DNA of 64,000 bases from Morella rubra (GCA_003952965.2 CM025855.1:7213419-7277418), one strand, 5' to 3'; counted from the first letter of the stretch, positions 45,961-58,797 are shown. Program-made: numbers and translations. Notes: generated from the letters alone by a model not told the origin.

Positions 45961-48053
45961 GGCATGGTTAGCTGATCTATTAATTAATAAGTCGACTTTT
46001 GAGAATATTCACTATGAATTTTGAGGGAAATATTCAAAATGGCCCTCATACATCATGCATGCATGCACATAGCCCTCAAAATCCTCAAAGGCCTTCATCG
46101 TTTCGGTCTTCTATTAATTTGGTTAATTAATTAGTAGCAGTAGTACTGGACTAAATTAAGGAGATGAAGTTCCCGATCGAGTGGAAATCCATTGAGCTTC
46201 TCTGTGCTACAGCTAGGCATGCAGTACTGCAGTAAAGGAGATGAAGTTCCCGAGAGTGGAAGTCCATTGAGCTTCTCTGTGCTACAACTAGCTAGCACGC
46301 GAACGAGGTAAGAGTAGTCCATTGAGCAAGCATGTCTTCTTTGGTCAAAGACAAAAACTGCAGAAGCCATAGCCATGCGCGTGTTATTTTTTGTGGAACA
46401 GTGGAAGAGAATTAGAGAGGAGAGACAAATATGTATATAACCATCACGTGTGATTCACATCATGTTCCTTTGATTCTTTTCTTTCTTCAACTGCATGATG
46501 TGTACCACAATTCGCAGCAGGCCGGGATTACGAATAACAATATGATCGGATTTGTTTAAACAATATCATGATTAGCTTTGCATCGGAGCATAAATATCAA
46601 TTAACATGATATTGGGATCCTTCGATTCTTTCTTTCTTTAATTACACTCAAACCAATGGTTCTTGAGATATATCTTCTAAACATATATCTTTTTAAGTTC
46701 AACATGCTAATTATTAATGGTCAGCAAATATGTTTGACGGTTTGATATTTCAATTAAAATTATGTTCTCTCACAAAAGTTTAACATGCTATAAATTAAGG
46801 TCGATTGTTCTATAGTTTCTTCGTGGGTCTAAGATTTGAACTGAAATGATTGAACTTCAAAAATTTCATATAACAAAGAACTTGCAATATCCTATTTAGA
46901 CACGAATGAGAAAAATGCTAAAGTCTTTAAGAAATTAGTTCTATGACTCGGTACGCAATTTTGTGTTCAGACTTGGTGAGTTTATAGAGTAGCAGGAGAT
47001 CGTGGCCTCCTGTTGACCACTTTAACAAATTAGGGGCCGAAAAATTTACTCTTGGGAGAGATTGTTATAAGAAGCTAATTAAATAGAAACCGAACCTAAG
47101 TAACACCGTGTTAATTACATCCTGATTTCATATTTGACTTTGATTCTTTTCTCTCTGCATTACTCCTGGAGGAGAAAAACGAGAGAGAAGAAGAATTTTT
47201 CAATTTGGGAACTGGCCTGTTGGTGAGTGTGTTTTGTTGTCGTCGTCGTTGGAATGTTCTCTCTTTTCCCTTTCTACAAAGAAGCAAACAACCAAAAGGA
47301 AGATTGTACATTTTGATAAATGATGTAGGGTACATTTGGAATTCCAACATCGTCGATAAGCAGAGCCTAGCCTGAACCTTAATGCTCTGCAATTATACCT
47401 TTTTTGATCTCCCCAATCATTTGAGCAAATGCTGTTCTTTGGAGTAATAAAATACCCTGCAGGTTGCTCAACTCTATAAATATTCAGTTCGTCGTTACGT
47501 GCTTAGATGAGAATGATATTAGGCAGTTCTTGTAAGTTGAGATTGGAATTGAACAATTAATTATTGTCAGCGTGGAGGAGGATGCCTAAAGAGATTAATC
47601 ATTCGAAAAAATCCAATTGAAAATTTGGTTGCAATGTTAATTTAAAATTGGTTTCATATCCATCTTCCGTCGTCATGTAGACTACAGGTCAAAAGAACTG
47701 CGCAGAAACAAAAAAAAAAAAGAAAAAAGGGAAAGATGAGCAAGTAAACAATGGGGCCCCATTATTTCTAGATTTAATGGATTCCGTAACAGGAAAAAGA
47801 AAGGCATTTTTCATTCAAATATGGCTGGCTCCTTTACATATGACCAATACAACATTAAGTCATAATAAGAACGTCCAGTAGATGTACTAGAGAAACTCCT
47901 TGTGATGGTAGGACCAAAAGACCCATTATTTTGATACCGAATGAACAAAAGGAAGGACTTTCTATTGAGCAACTAGAGTAGAATAGCCTTCAAACATGGT
48001 GGTTCCCCTGTGGCTGCCCCCTTCAAACCACTTGTGATGCAACCACATGACTA
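45961..48053. other. Duplicate block linking copies B and C
   Basis: It contains an internal duplication of about 55 bp with period 78 at 46160-46214 and 46238-46290. From about 46730 it holds the block repeated at 62320-63350. Within that block a minus-strand ORF starting at 47311 (MYNLPFGC...QRRRQQNT) is shared with the ORF at 62890, but it is disrupted in block A. A plus-strand TATA-like motif (CTCTATAAATATTC, about 47470) is also shared with about 63040. No confident gene other than the micropeptides is called. Confidence 0.4.
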
Positions 48054-48152
48054 CTAAATAAAAGAAGCTACAAATACGAACAAAGAAACCACCTGGGCAA
48101 CAACAGCTAAGACGGCCAAAGCCTTTTCTAGAAACCTCCTCCAACCCCACAT
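48054..48152 (-). CDS. Micropeptide gene copy C (32 aa)
   Basis: The ORF starts MWGWRRFLEKALAVLAVVAQ and continues VVSLFVFVASFI, a strongly hydrophobic tail giving one membrane helix. It is the closest relative of copy A (only a few changes in the first 20 codons), and the substitutions are mostly conservative. An alternative model splices from CAG|GTGG after codon 20 (donor 48092-48091) to TTGAAG|GGGGC (exon resumes at 48020), removing 72 nt and adding a tail GAATGEPPCLKAILL that is also present in copy D. The acceptor lacks a good pyrimidine tract, so this is tentative. Confidence 0.45.
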   Translation of the reverse strand: MWGWRRFLEKALAVLAVVAQVVSLFVFVASFI

Positions 48153-48239
48153 TGTGACGATGTGAATTTGAATGTGAGTCTTCTTTTCCCTTTCCTTCAT
48201 GTCCTCCTGAATGGCAGTCTACTCTAGAGTGCGCCTGTT

Positions 48240-48247
48240 TTTATATA
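48240..48247 (-). promoter_or_regulatory. TATA box of micropeptide copy C
   Basis: TATATAAA on the minus strand, 88-95 bases upstream of the ATG at 48152, in the context CCTATATAAAAACAGGCGCAC shared with copy A. Confidence 0.6.
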
Positions 48248-50561
48248 GGCAGAACTTCGGAATGACACCCATGCATGCGCCTAGGCTCAAGTTCCCGAAA
48301 GGCCTCTGTATATGAATTTTGGTTGCTGCAGCGCACAAAGGGAGATGAATTTCTGGGGTGAAAATGTCGACTGCACTTCTTTTGCTACAGCCAACGAGCT
48401 AGAAATTTCTGGGGTGAAAATTTCTGGGAGTTTATGGAGTAGTAGGAGAGGGCTCCTTACGTAATTTGTAGCCTGTTGACCGCTTCAACAAATAAAGGGC
48501 CAGAAAATTAACAGTTGGAGAGATTGCCAGGAGCTAATTGAATAGAAGCAATGCCTAATAATTAATGATCGTACGTGTATGTTACATCCATCACAACAAT
48601 ATTGATTAATGTTAGTCTGCTTCTCCCTTGTCCTCCTGACCGGTAGTCTACTCAAGCGTATGGCGTCCTACTCAAGCGTGTGGCACCTGTTTTATTATTT
48701 TTTGTTTTTCTAAGTAGCACCTGTTTTATTAGTAACTTATTTATTCATTATTTATAAACGGCCGGCTAACTTTGCATTCCATAACTTATTATTTATTAAG
48801 TATAACCGACAATCTTTCAATTCCATCATTTCGGCAACTTTACATTCCTCAACCTTTGCATTCCATAACTTATTTATTAATTAAGTATAACCGGCAATCT
48901 TGAGTTCCATCATTTATGTATTAAACTTTTCCAACAAATCTATATTACTTCCAAACATTCTTAAACTTTCCCACTAATTTTTTACAAATCCCATAAAAAG
49001 TCAAACTATTTGAAATTTCACCTACAAAATAATTTTTTTAAAATTTTTGCTTGCCAAACATCACAAGTTTGGTTAGAAAATTTTTTCAACTTTCTAGAAC
49101 ATATTTTCAAGTTGCTAAGAAAATCTTTCAAAATGTCAAAATTTTCACACAAATTTCAATACCTATTCACACCAAAAAAAAGGAAATTTTCTCATACAAA
49201 CTAAAAATTAGTAAAAAATTTTTGCTTGCCAAACATCACTAATATGTTCGGTTAGGGAAAAATTTCAACTTGCTAAAAAAAATCTTCTTAGAAAAGTCAT
49301 AATTTTTAGCTTTATTACCGTACATGTCTCTATGGTATCTGACTTTTACAAATTAGTCCCTATAGTATGATTATCATGGACATGTGTTTTTGAAAAAAAA
49401 AAAAAAATAAAACCCACCTCAAATTATTTATAAACGGCAACCTTTTCATTCCATAACTTAATTATTAATTCTTTATAAACAACAATCTTTCCATTTCATC
49501 ACTTCGGCAATTTTACATTCCTGACTTCTACCTTAATTACATATAAACCATTGTCAACATACCTTATATATAAACCAAACCAATATCATTAACCTACAAC
49601 AAATACAACCAAAACAACTAAGATAATTTTTCGAGAAGATAGCGCAGGAAGCTAAAGTTCAAAATTTAGCCTTTTTACAAACTAATTGAGTTAAATGATA
49701 CTTTACACAAATTCCAAAACTTTTTTACAAACCTCAATATATTTTTCACATACTCCAATAAAATTTATATTACTTCCAATAAAAAAGTTTTTAATAAAGA
49801 ATTTTTACAAACATTCTTAAACTTTTCCACCAACTTTTTTACCAAATCTATATTACTTCCAAGCATTCTTAAACTTTTCAATCAACTTTTTACAAATCCC
49901 ATAAAAAGTCAAACTATTGAAATTTCACATACAAACTAAATTTTTTTAAAATTTTTGATTGCCAAACATCACATGTTATTGGTTAGAAAAAAATTTCAAC
50001 TTTCTAGGAAATATTTTCAAGTTACTAAGAAAATCTTTCAAAATGTCAAATTTTTCCCACAAATTTCAACACCTCTTCACACCAAAAAAAAGAAAACTTT
50101 CTCCCTACAAACTAAAAATTAGCAAAAAAGTTGCTTGCCAAATGTCACTGATATGTTGGTTAGGAAAAAATTTCAACTTCCTAAGAAAAATCTTCTTAGA
50201 ATAGTCATAATTTTTAGCTTAATTTTTTTTTCTTCAAAAAACACATGTTAATTCGTGAAAGTCATACCACAGGGATTAATTTGTAAAAGTCGGATACCTT
50301 ATATATATAAAAAACCAATATCATTAACCTACAACAAATACAACCAAAACAACTAAGATAATTCTGTCACGAATAAGGCATAGGAAGCTAAGATTCAAAA
50401 GGTAGCTTTTTCACAAACTAATTGAGTTAAATGATACTTTACACAAACTCCAAAACTTTTTCACAAACCTCAATATATTTTTTTACAGACCCCAACAAAG
50501 TCTATATTACTTCCAATAAAAAAGTTTTTAATAAAAATTTTTACAAACATTCTTAAATTTT

Positions 50562-52190
50562 GGGAAATTGGCATTTTAGTCCTTAAGTTTTGGGCACTTT
50601 TTCAATTTAGACCTCAAAATTTTAGTCCTCCACTTTTAGACCTCAAAATTTTAGTCCTTGAGTATTCTTTTTTTAACAAAAACACCCATCAGTCAGTTTG
50701 TCGTCCATCTCCTTAACGACAGAGCCATCCACGTCAGCGTACATGTCACGGCATTATTGGGTTGCTAGGTCGCCATTTCAATCAACATACCTAAACTGTC
50801 GTTTTGATTAATGGAACAAGCATCCTTCAATTTTCTTCCTACACAGCATTTTCTATAGTCTTATTCCGTAGCAATCAAAATGCAGAGCTTAAACGGTGAC
50901 ACAGCAATCAAAATGTAGCCTTTTTTGTTCATTTTCTCATTCAATTGCTTGTATATTGTATGTCATCGCTCTCTTTTATCCCCTTCTCCATTATCTCTGC
51001 TCCTTCAACCTCTTTGATAGTAAAATGATACACTTTATTTCTATTTTTATGTTGCACTTTCTCACTAATTCGGTAATTTTCTCTGCAACTGAAATTACTA
51101 GTGGGGCTAATAAGAACATACCCATACTAATGGTTCAACTAAGTGGCAAAAATTTACTTGATATGGAATCCACACTACTGATCACGGCATAGACACTAGT
51201 GGCCATCGTTATCACAAACATTGCAATGAACCCAACTCCCATGTTTCTAGGCCTTTTCGAATCAACTTTTCTGACTAGTGGTGAAGCTATAACACAAACT
51301 ATCAAAGGTAGGATAGAGTTGAGAAGGAGATAGGCTTTGGCTCTTTTAGTGGGTGAAGAAGAAAAGGCTGCATCTACACTATTTGTGTAAATCTTTGCAC
51401 TTAATCCTAAGTAGCTAGTTGTTAACCCTACCACAACCTGGCCATAAGAAGGGAGGCTTCTTAATATGACACAGACAAGATTTAGTTTGTTAGAAAAAGA
51501 TATTGCAACCCATAACCAAACAAACAGAGGAAAGAACCAATAATGAGAACTAGCCAAAGGGGTAGATACACAACTGCAACGCCAGAAAACCAACATAAGA
51601 GTTTTCTAGCATCAGAAGCAAATGCAAGATTGTTGAGTTGGATTTGGGACAAGGAAAGGAGGCGCTTGAGCTGGGATCAATAAGTAGGAAAGTTGGAGTT
51701 TGTTCCATTTATGGACTGAAGCCATATAATTCCCACAAGGCTGAGCCATTAAAGAATCCTTGAAGACATATCAAAGATATCACGGTTTGGACTTCTGGTG
51801 TTTGTATGAGCAGAACTAGGGCTCCACTGAAAGCTACACTAATTTGAACTTCCTTTGCTGCTTAGGCATTCTAGGGCTCAACTGAAAAGGGGGACGAAAG
51901 GCTTCTTAACCAAAATAGTGAGCTTCAGGTTTTAAATAAAACAAAACAGTGCGCTTTAGGTTTCTTAAACAAAACGTATGCGTTTTGGCCTAGCAATGAG
52001 ACGTCGTCATTTGAACAGGGTGCTTACTTGCTGCTGACATGGCTTTGCCGTTAAGGAGATGGACAACAGATTGACAGATGAGTGTTTTTGTCAAAAAAAG
52101 AATAGTCAAGGACTAAAATTTTAAACTTAGAAAGTAGGAGACTAAATTGAAAAAACGACTAAAACTTCGGGACTAAAATGTCAATTTCCC
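50562..52190. mobile_element. Pack-MULE: Mutator-like element with captured gene fragment
   Basis: A 1629-bp element is inserted in an X module. Its ends are terminal inverted repeats of roughly 150 bp: the left starts GGGAAATTGGCATTTTAGTC and the complement of the right starts GGGAAATTGACATTTTAGTC. They share 'TGTCCATCTCCTTAACG' as the inner part. It is flanked by a 9-bp imperfect duplication (TTAAATTTT at 50553-50561, TTAAACTTT at 52191-52199) matching the interrupted host repeat 'TTAAACTTTTCCACC'. Its interior has no transposase but carries a piece of an NFD4-like gene on the minus strand. This is the structure defined for Pack-MULEs. Confidence 0.8.
51040..51758 (-). pseudogene. Captured fragment of an NFD4-like (Nodulin-like, MFS) transporter gene
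   Basis: On the minus strand two frames together read like the Nodulin-like domain of NUCLEAR FUSION DEFECTIVE 4 family transporters. The first (about 51758-51485) contains 'GIIWLQSINGTNSNFP', 'LLSLSQIQLNNLAFASDA' and 'VYLPLWLVLIIGS', with one in-frame TGA. The second (about 51483-51135) contains 'SYGQVVVGLTTSYLGLSAK', 'KRAKAYLLLNSILPLIVCV' and 'GVGFIAMFVITMA'. Compared with the family, a short stretch between the two appears lost and the frame changes there. The fragment has no start region or C-terminal MFS half. It is not a functional transporter but could be transcribed. Confidence 0.75.
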
Positions 52191-54349
52191 TTAAACTTTT
52201 CCACCAAATCTATATTACTTCCAAACATGCTTAGACTGTTCCACCAACTTTTTACAAATCCCATAAAAAGTCAAACTATTGAAATTTCACATACAAACTA
52301 ATTTTTTTAAAATTTTGCTTGCCAAACATCACATGTTTGGTTAGAAAAAAATTTCAGTTTTCTAGGAAATATTTTTAGGTTGCTAAGAAAATCTTTCAAA
52401 TGTCAAAATTTTCACACAAATTTCAACACCCCTCACACCAAAGAAAAGAAAATTTTCTCCTACAAACTAAAAATTAGTAAAAAATTTGCTTGCCAAACAT
52501 CAATGATATGTTTGGTTAGAAAAAAATTTCAACTTGCAAAGAAAAATCTTCTTAGAAAACCATAATTTTTAGTTTAATTACTGCACAGGTCTCTATGGTA
52601 TCAAATTTTACAAATTAGTCCCTGTGGTATGACTTTCACGCGTTGACATGTGTTTTTTTTTTTAAAAAAAAAAAAATTAAAAGTCACCTCAAATTATTAT
52701 AAACAAACCTTTGCATTCCATAACTTAATTATTAATTATTTATAAATGAAAATCTTTCCATTCCATCACTTCGGCAACTTTACACCTGACTTCTACCTTA
52801 ATTACACATAAATCATTGTCAGCATACCTTATATATAAACCAAACAAATATCACTTAACCTACAACAAATACAACCAAAACAACTAAGATAATCCTGTCA
52901 CGAAGATGGCACATGAAGCTAAGGTTCAAAACTTAGCTTTTCACAAACTAATTGAGTTAAATGATACTTTAAACAAACTCCAAAACTTTTTCACAAACCT
53001 CAATATATTTTTCACGGACTCCAATAAAATTTATATGACTTCCAATAAAAAAAGTTTTCAATAAAGGATTTTTACAGACATTCTTAAACTTTCTATCTAA
53101 TCTATATTACTTCTAAGCATTCATAAACTTTTCACCAACTTTTTACAAATCCCATAAAAAGCCTCAAATTATTTATAAACGGCAACCTTTGCATTCCATA
53201 CCTTAATTATTAATTATTTATAAACAGCAATTTTTCCATTCCATCACTTCGACAACTTTATATTCCTGACTTCTACGTTAATTACATATAAATCATTGTC
53301 AACATACCTTATATATAAACCAAACTAGTATCATTAACCTACAACAAATACAACCAAAACAACTAAGATAATCCTATCACGAAGATGGCGCATGAAGCTA
53401 AGGTTTAAAACTTAGCTTTTTCACAAACTAATTGAGTTAAATGATACTTTAAACAAATTCCAAAAAATTTTCACAAACCTCAATACATTTTTCATGGACT
53501 CCAATAAAATCTATATTAATTCCAATAAAAAAGTTTTCAATAAAGAATTTTTACAAACATTCTTAAACTTTTCCACCAAATATATATTACTTCCAAACAT
53601 TCTTAAACTTTTCCACCAACTTTTTACAAATCTCATAAAAAGCCTTAAATTATTTATAAACGGCAACCTTTGCATTCCATAACTTAATTATTAATTATTT
53701 ATAAACGGCAATCTTTCCATTCCATCACTTCGGCAACTTTACATTCTTGACTTTTACCTAAATTACAGTGTCAGCATACCTTATATATAAACCAAACCAA
53801 TATCATTAACCTACAACCACAACGACTAAGATAATTCTGTCAATGGCACATGAAGCTAAGGTTCAAAACTTAGCTTTTCCACAAACTAGTTGAGTTAAAT
53901 GATACTTTAAACAAACTCCAAAACTTTTTCACAAACCTCAATACATTTTTCACATACTCCAATAAAATCTATATTAATTCCAATAAAAAAGTTTTCAATA
54001 AAGAATTTTTACAAACATTCTTAAACTTTTCCACCAAATCTATATTACTTCCAAACATTCTTAAACTTTTCCACAACTTTTTACAAATTCCATAAAAAGT
54101 CAAACTATTGAAATTTCACATACAAACTAAATTTTTTTAAAAAAAAAAATTTCTTGCCAAACATCACATGTTTGGTTAGAAAAAAAATTTCAACTTTCTA
54201 GGAAATATTTTTAGGTTGCTAAGAAAATCTTTCACAATGTCAAAATTTTCACATAAATTTCAACACCTCTTCACACCAAAGAAAAGAAAATTGAAAAATT
54301 CCTTTATCTTGTTATGTCTCTTTAATTGAATTTGAGGAAACATTGAAAA

Positions 54350-54850
54350 TGAATTTTGGAAAAATGCATTTGAACCAATTCATATGTAATGACATGTGGT
54401 ACTTAGTCGTAGACTCTGTTAATAAGTGGATCTTCAATCTGACAAGAACGGTGTGATAATTAGAAATAAAGTTAGACATGTAGCTCATGGCTACACTCAA
54501 GTCGAAAGAATAGACTTCGATGAAACATTCACACATGTAGCCAGATTAGAATCTATTGAAAGCATGCATGCTCTATGGGATTTAATTGGATGTAAAGAGT
54601 GCAAATGGAATTTTGCTTGAAGAAGCTTACGTAAAACATCCGAAAGGCTTCGTCAATCCAAAACATCCTAATCATGTTTATCGACTTAAGAAAACCCTTT
54701 ATGAATTAAAACAAGAGAGCTTGGTATGATAGACTAACCTCATATCAAACAAAGGTTTCTCGAGAGGTGGTGTTGATCATACCATGTTCATTAACCTAAG
54801 AATGTGGTAATTGATTTAGTAGACGACCGACTTTGGTTCAGAAGGTTGTA
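54350..54850 (+). pseudogene. Degenerate partial copy of copia reverse transcriptase
   Basis: This segment repeats, with many small deletions, the part of the RT domain that follows at 54960-55400: both contain 'GAAGAAGCTTACGTA', 'GGCTTCGTCAATCCAAAA' and 'AAAACCCTTTATG'. Frames are broken throughout. It indicates either a second, older element fragment or a local duplication. Confidence 0.7.
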
Positions 54851-54879
54851 AACTTTGACTAAGTCTAAGCACGAGATGA

Positions 54880-56351
54880 GTTAACGGTCAAGGCAATGCA
54901 TGATGAGTTGAACCAATTCATATGTAATGAGTGGTACTTAGTTCCTAGATAAGTGCAATGTAATAGGGACTAAGTGGATCTTCAAAAATAAGTCTGACTG
55001 TGATAATTAGAAATAAAGCTAGACTTGTAGCTCAAGGCTACACTCAAGTCGAAGGAATAGACTTGATGAAACATTCACACCGTAGCCAGATTAGAATCTA
55101 TATGAATGCTTTTAGCTTATGCATGCTCTATGGAATTTAAATTACATCAAATGGATGTAAAAGTGCTTTTTTAAATGGAATTTTGCTTGAAGAAGCTTAC
55201 GTAGAACAACCGAAAGGCTTCGTCAATCCAAAATATCCTAATCATGTTTATCGACTTAAGAAAACCCTTTATGGATTAAAACAAGCTCCTAGAGCTTGGT
55301 ATGATAGACTAACCTCATATCTTATAAACAAAGGTTTCTTGAGAGGTGGTGTTGATCGTACCATGTTCATTAAGAAGCCTAAGAATTCCTTTATCATTGC
55401 TCAGATTTATGTAGACGATATTATATTTGGCTCTCCTACTGAAACTCTTGCTATTGAATTTGCTGATCTTATGAAAAACGAATTCGAAATGAGTATGGTA
55501 GGAGAATTGAATTATTTTTTAGGTTTACAAATTAAAAAATGTAGCGATGGTTTATTTATTTCTCAATCCAAGTATGCTAAAGAATTAGTTAAGAAATTTG
55601 ATCTTGATAATAAAAAGCATACTAAAATCCCTATGAGTACATCTGTTAAACTGAATATGGATTCAAATGGTAAAAGTGTTGACCACACTTTATATCGGAG
55701 TATGATTGGAAGTCTCTTATACTTGACAGCAAGTAGACCCGACCTTTCATTCAGTGTTGGAATCTGTGCAAGATTTCAATCTGATCCAAAAGAGTCTCAT
55801 TTAGAAGCTGTTAAGAAAATTATTAGATATGTCAATGGAACTGTTAATTTTGGCATTCTTTATTCGTACAAGTCTAATACTCATCTTGCAGGTTTTTTCG
55901 ATGCTGATTGGGCCGGTAACTGTGATGATGTAAAAGCACCTCTGATGGATGCTTTTATATGAGTTCAAATTTAGTTGCTTGACTTAGCAAAAAGCAGAGT
56001 TCAATTTCATTATCTACCGCTGAAGCTGAGTACATGGCAATGGGAAGTTGTTGTACACAGCTAATTTGGATGAAACAAATGCTTTTAGACTATGGTTTAG
56101 TTCAAGATATAATGACAGTCTACTGTGATAATACAAGTGCTATTAATATCTCTAAAAATCCAGTTCAACATTTTTGAACAAAACACATAGATATTAGACA
56201 CCATTTTATTAGAGATTTAGTAGAAAATAAAATAATTAAAATTGAACATATCTCGTTTGAAAATCAACTAGCTGACTTATTTACTAAGCCACTAGATATT
56301 TCCAGGTTTGAATCTCTAAGACAAGCCGTTGGGGTTTGCTTAATTGAATAA
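54880..56351 (+). pseudogene. copia reverse transcriptase and RNase H, broken
   Basis: The longest open part is 55183-55962 (259 codons). It contains the copia RT signatures '[13 protein letters not shown]', the catalytic 'YVDD' (residues about 97-100 of that frame), '[11 protein letters not shown]' and '[17 protein letters not shown]'. The upstream part (from about 54880) is frameshifted. After 55950 a small deletion breaks the frame, and RNase H remains recognisable to the stop near 56351 ('TAEAEYMA', 'LADLFTKPLD') but with internal stops. All catalytic regions are therefore visible but non-functional as a single protein. Confidence 0.85.
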
Positions 56352-57621
56352 TAGTGTGTTTGTTTCTCATGATTTTTAGAATAAATTTTTCTAAATTTAT
56401 GATTTTCATTCTCACTGATTTTATTGAATCATTTAATTGATCATATTTTTTTTTTTGTTTAAATTTGTCAACAGCATGCTATCTTTCTAACTTTGGAGTC
56501 AGTTCATTTGCTTAAGACTTGTGATATGTTGCAGAGTCAGTTATGGTGTTTGTTAGTGATGAGGACATAAGAGTCTATGCAATGTTAGTTTATGACTTAA
56601 CTTCGAAATTTCCTTTAAATTGTGGCTATGTGTTCTGTGACTAATAAAAAAAAAAAATTCGGCTAAGTGCTGGAGCTTTCATCGAGGTGTGTAGCATAAA
56701 GGACAAACTTGTCCTTTTTATTTTACCCTTTTAACCTAGGGTTTCAAGACCTCTTTCATTTTTTGTCTCAACTCTCTCTCTACTTACCCGACTCCTCATT
56801 GTCGCTACTCCTCTTGTGCCACCAACCATTGAGCTAGCTTGTCTCTTACTATTTGACTAATTTCATCATCACACAAGATTCTCCTCCATCATTCAAGGTT
56901 AGTAGTGCAATGCTCTTTGTCCTTTTATGCATTTCTCTATTCGAAAATGTGATTGTGGTCTCACGGGTTAAAGGTTAAATTTCTCCATCTTTTTGTTGGA
57001 TTAAAGGTGAAATTTCTTATGGGTGTCCCTACTCACTTTCATTCCTCTTAGTTTTAACTTCAAATAATCAAAGATTTATGAAGATTTTTTCAAAACTATG
57101 TTTTTTGTGAAAATTTCCCTTTTCGATTTTTAGCCTTGATTCTTGAAATACTTATGTTAATCTAAGTTGTTAGTGATAGATTTTGTGTTTACAACTCATT
57201 CTCATATAGATCCATAGATTATATGTTGATTGTGTTAAACAATATGGATGGGTATGCTATTTGGTTGTTGCAGGTTACATGATATAGTCTTGGTGTGAAT
57301 TTTTTTTTCTTTTTCTTCATAAATATACAGTTTGCTTAGTTAATCTTCGTTGAAATGGAAAACTTGTTGGACATTGAATAATATGCAGCTTGTGTCTTTT
57401 TCAATAACATGGTTTTTGTTTGTTAAATTCCTTCTTGTTGTTGGCCGACTGTAATATTGTTTGATGATTCATTTTTTATAATGATAATGTGCTGCCGTTA
57501 GTGGTATGTCATTAACGTTTGTATGTTCTGTTAATCAAATATGAATTCCCCGTGAAGGTATCAACTTACATGCTTTTGATCCCATATTATTAGAATCTAA
57601 TTCTATCAATTTTTTTTTAGG

Positions 57622-58797
57622 ATGGTTTGTGTTAAACTACCAGCTAAAAGAGTTGCATCTCCTCCTCCTCGTACGACGAGGAAAAGAAAGGTTACTAGTG
57701 CATCCACATCTAAGCCTTCAAAAAGTCGAGCTTCTCAGGAAGACAGAGAGCCTGAAATTCTAGAAGACTTCAATGATACATTATTTTACAACCCTGAAGC
57801 TGAGACTCTTTTTCACACAAAGTTCAGCTTGAAGACGATTGAATTGGAAAAGAAGTTCTTATTGAAGAACTCTCCCACCTTCCTGTGATTGGGCAATTAA
57901 TTTCAAGAAGATGGGGTCCTCTTCTACATCATTTGAGTCCAGCTCCTGCTTTGGTGGTAAAGGAATTCTATACCAACTTCTTTAATATTCATGACTCTTG
58001 TTTTTCTACATATATACGTGGGCAAGTCATTGAGATTTCCCCTCCTTTCTTGGCTGAAAAATTAGGGATACATTTTATGAAAAATCCTCAGTATCCTTAT
58101 CATTCCTCTACTCGTCCTCCTTTATCTACTATAGTTAGTTTTTTAATGAAGAGGACCATACGAGGTTTCTCTAGAAGGAGTTTCCAGGAAAGTTCCAAGC
58201 TACAGATCATGTTATCCTATAATCTTCACAAATATTTTTCCTAATATTCATATGTCTTCCTATTCATTTGAAAGGATCGGTTTCTGTATGCTTTTTTAAA
58301 CAATGACTCCATCGATTTAGCAACCAACATTTGTGATCATATGATTGACATCTTTCGAAGCAATTCTGGAAACCTTAAGCTTCGCTATGGTTGTTTAATC
58401 ATACTTCTTTTTTCTCGTATTGGCATCACCTTTCCATTATCTAAGACAAGATTGGGTCCTCTCAAGACTATTGGAAAGGATACTATAAAAAAAAAAATCC
58501 GAGTCTTACAAGCGTCAAAATCCTCAACATCATTCTTCTGACATTCCTGATCTCACTGATGCTATAAAACTTCTTCTAGACCATTCCTCTGCTATCCAAT
58601 CTGCCATTATTACTCTTCAGTCTGATATGGCTGTTACTTGACTTGAATTGTCTCAAGTCAGGACTGATATTAAACTTTTTCAGCCCCATTATGATGTTGA
58701 ATTCAATGGTAATGATGGCATGGATGGAGCTGCAGAAGATGCTGAAGGCACTGAGGAGTATGCTGATGCAGAAGATGTCTCTTCTGACTCTGTGTAG
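57622..58797 (+). pseudogene. Env-like / plant transposon-associated ORF downstream of copia pol, broken
   Basis: The ORF begins at 57622 with a basic, Pro/Ser-rich start. It shifts frame near 57885 and again after about 58200, continues through 58341-58541, and ends in an acidic tail with a stop at 58795-58797; one further in-frame stop occurs near 58640. The middle (about 57890-58240) resembles the putative plant transposon protein domain found in the extra ORF of Sireviruses. Its role in those elements is unproven. At least three lesions make it inactive. Confidence 0.6.

Larger units (their letters stand above)
48757..54290. repeat. AT-rich nested repeat array (two alternating modules)
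   Basis: The array is built from two modules. Module X (about 475 bp) starts TTATAAACGGCAACC and contains 'CCTACAACAAATACAACC'; copies or partial copies begin at about 48757, 49430, 50300, 52698, 53171 and 53657. Module Y (about 400 bp) contains 'TTGCTTGCCAAACATCAC' and 'AAATCTTTCAAAATGTC'; copies lie at about 49000-49430, 49910-50290, 52270-52690 and 54105-54290. Three X modules (52698, 53171, 53657) are in direct tandem. There is no long coding frame; the Phe/Lys-rich frames are compositional. A further X remnant at 60657-60711 lies beyond the copia insertion, showing that the element interrupted the array. Confidence 0.85.
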
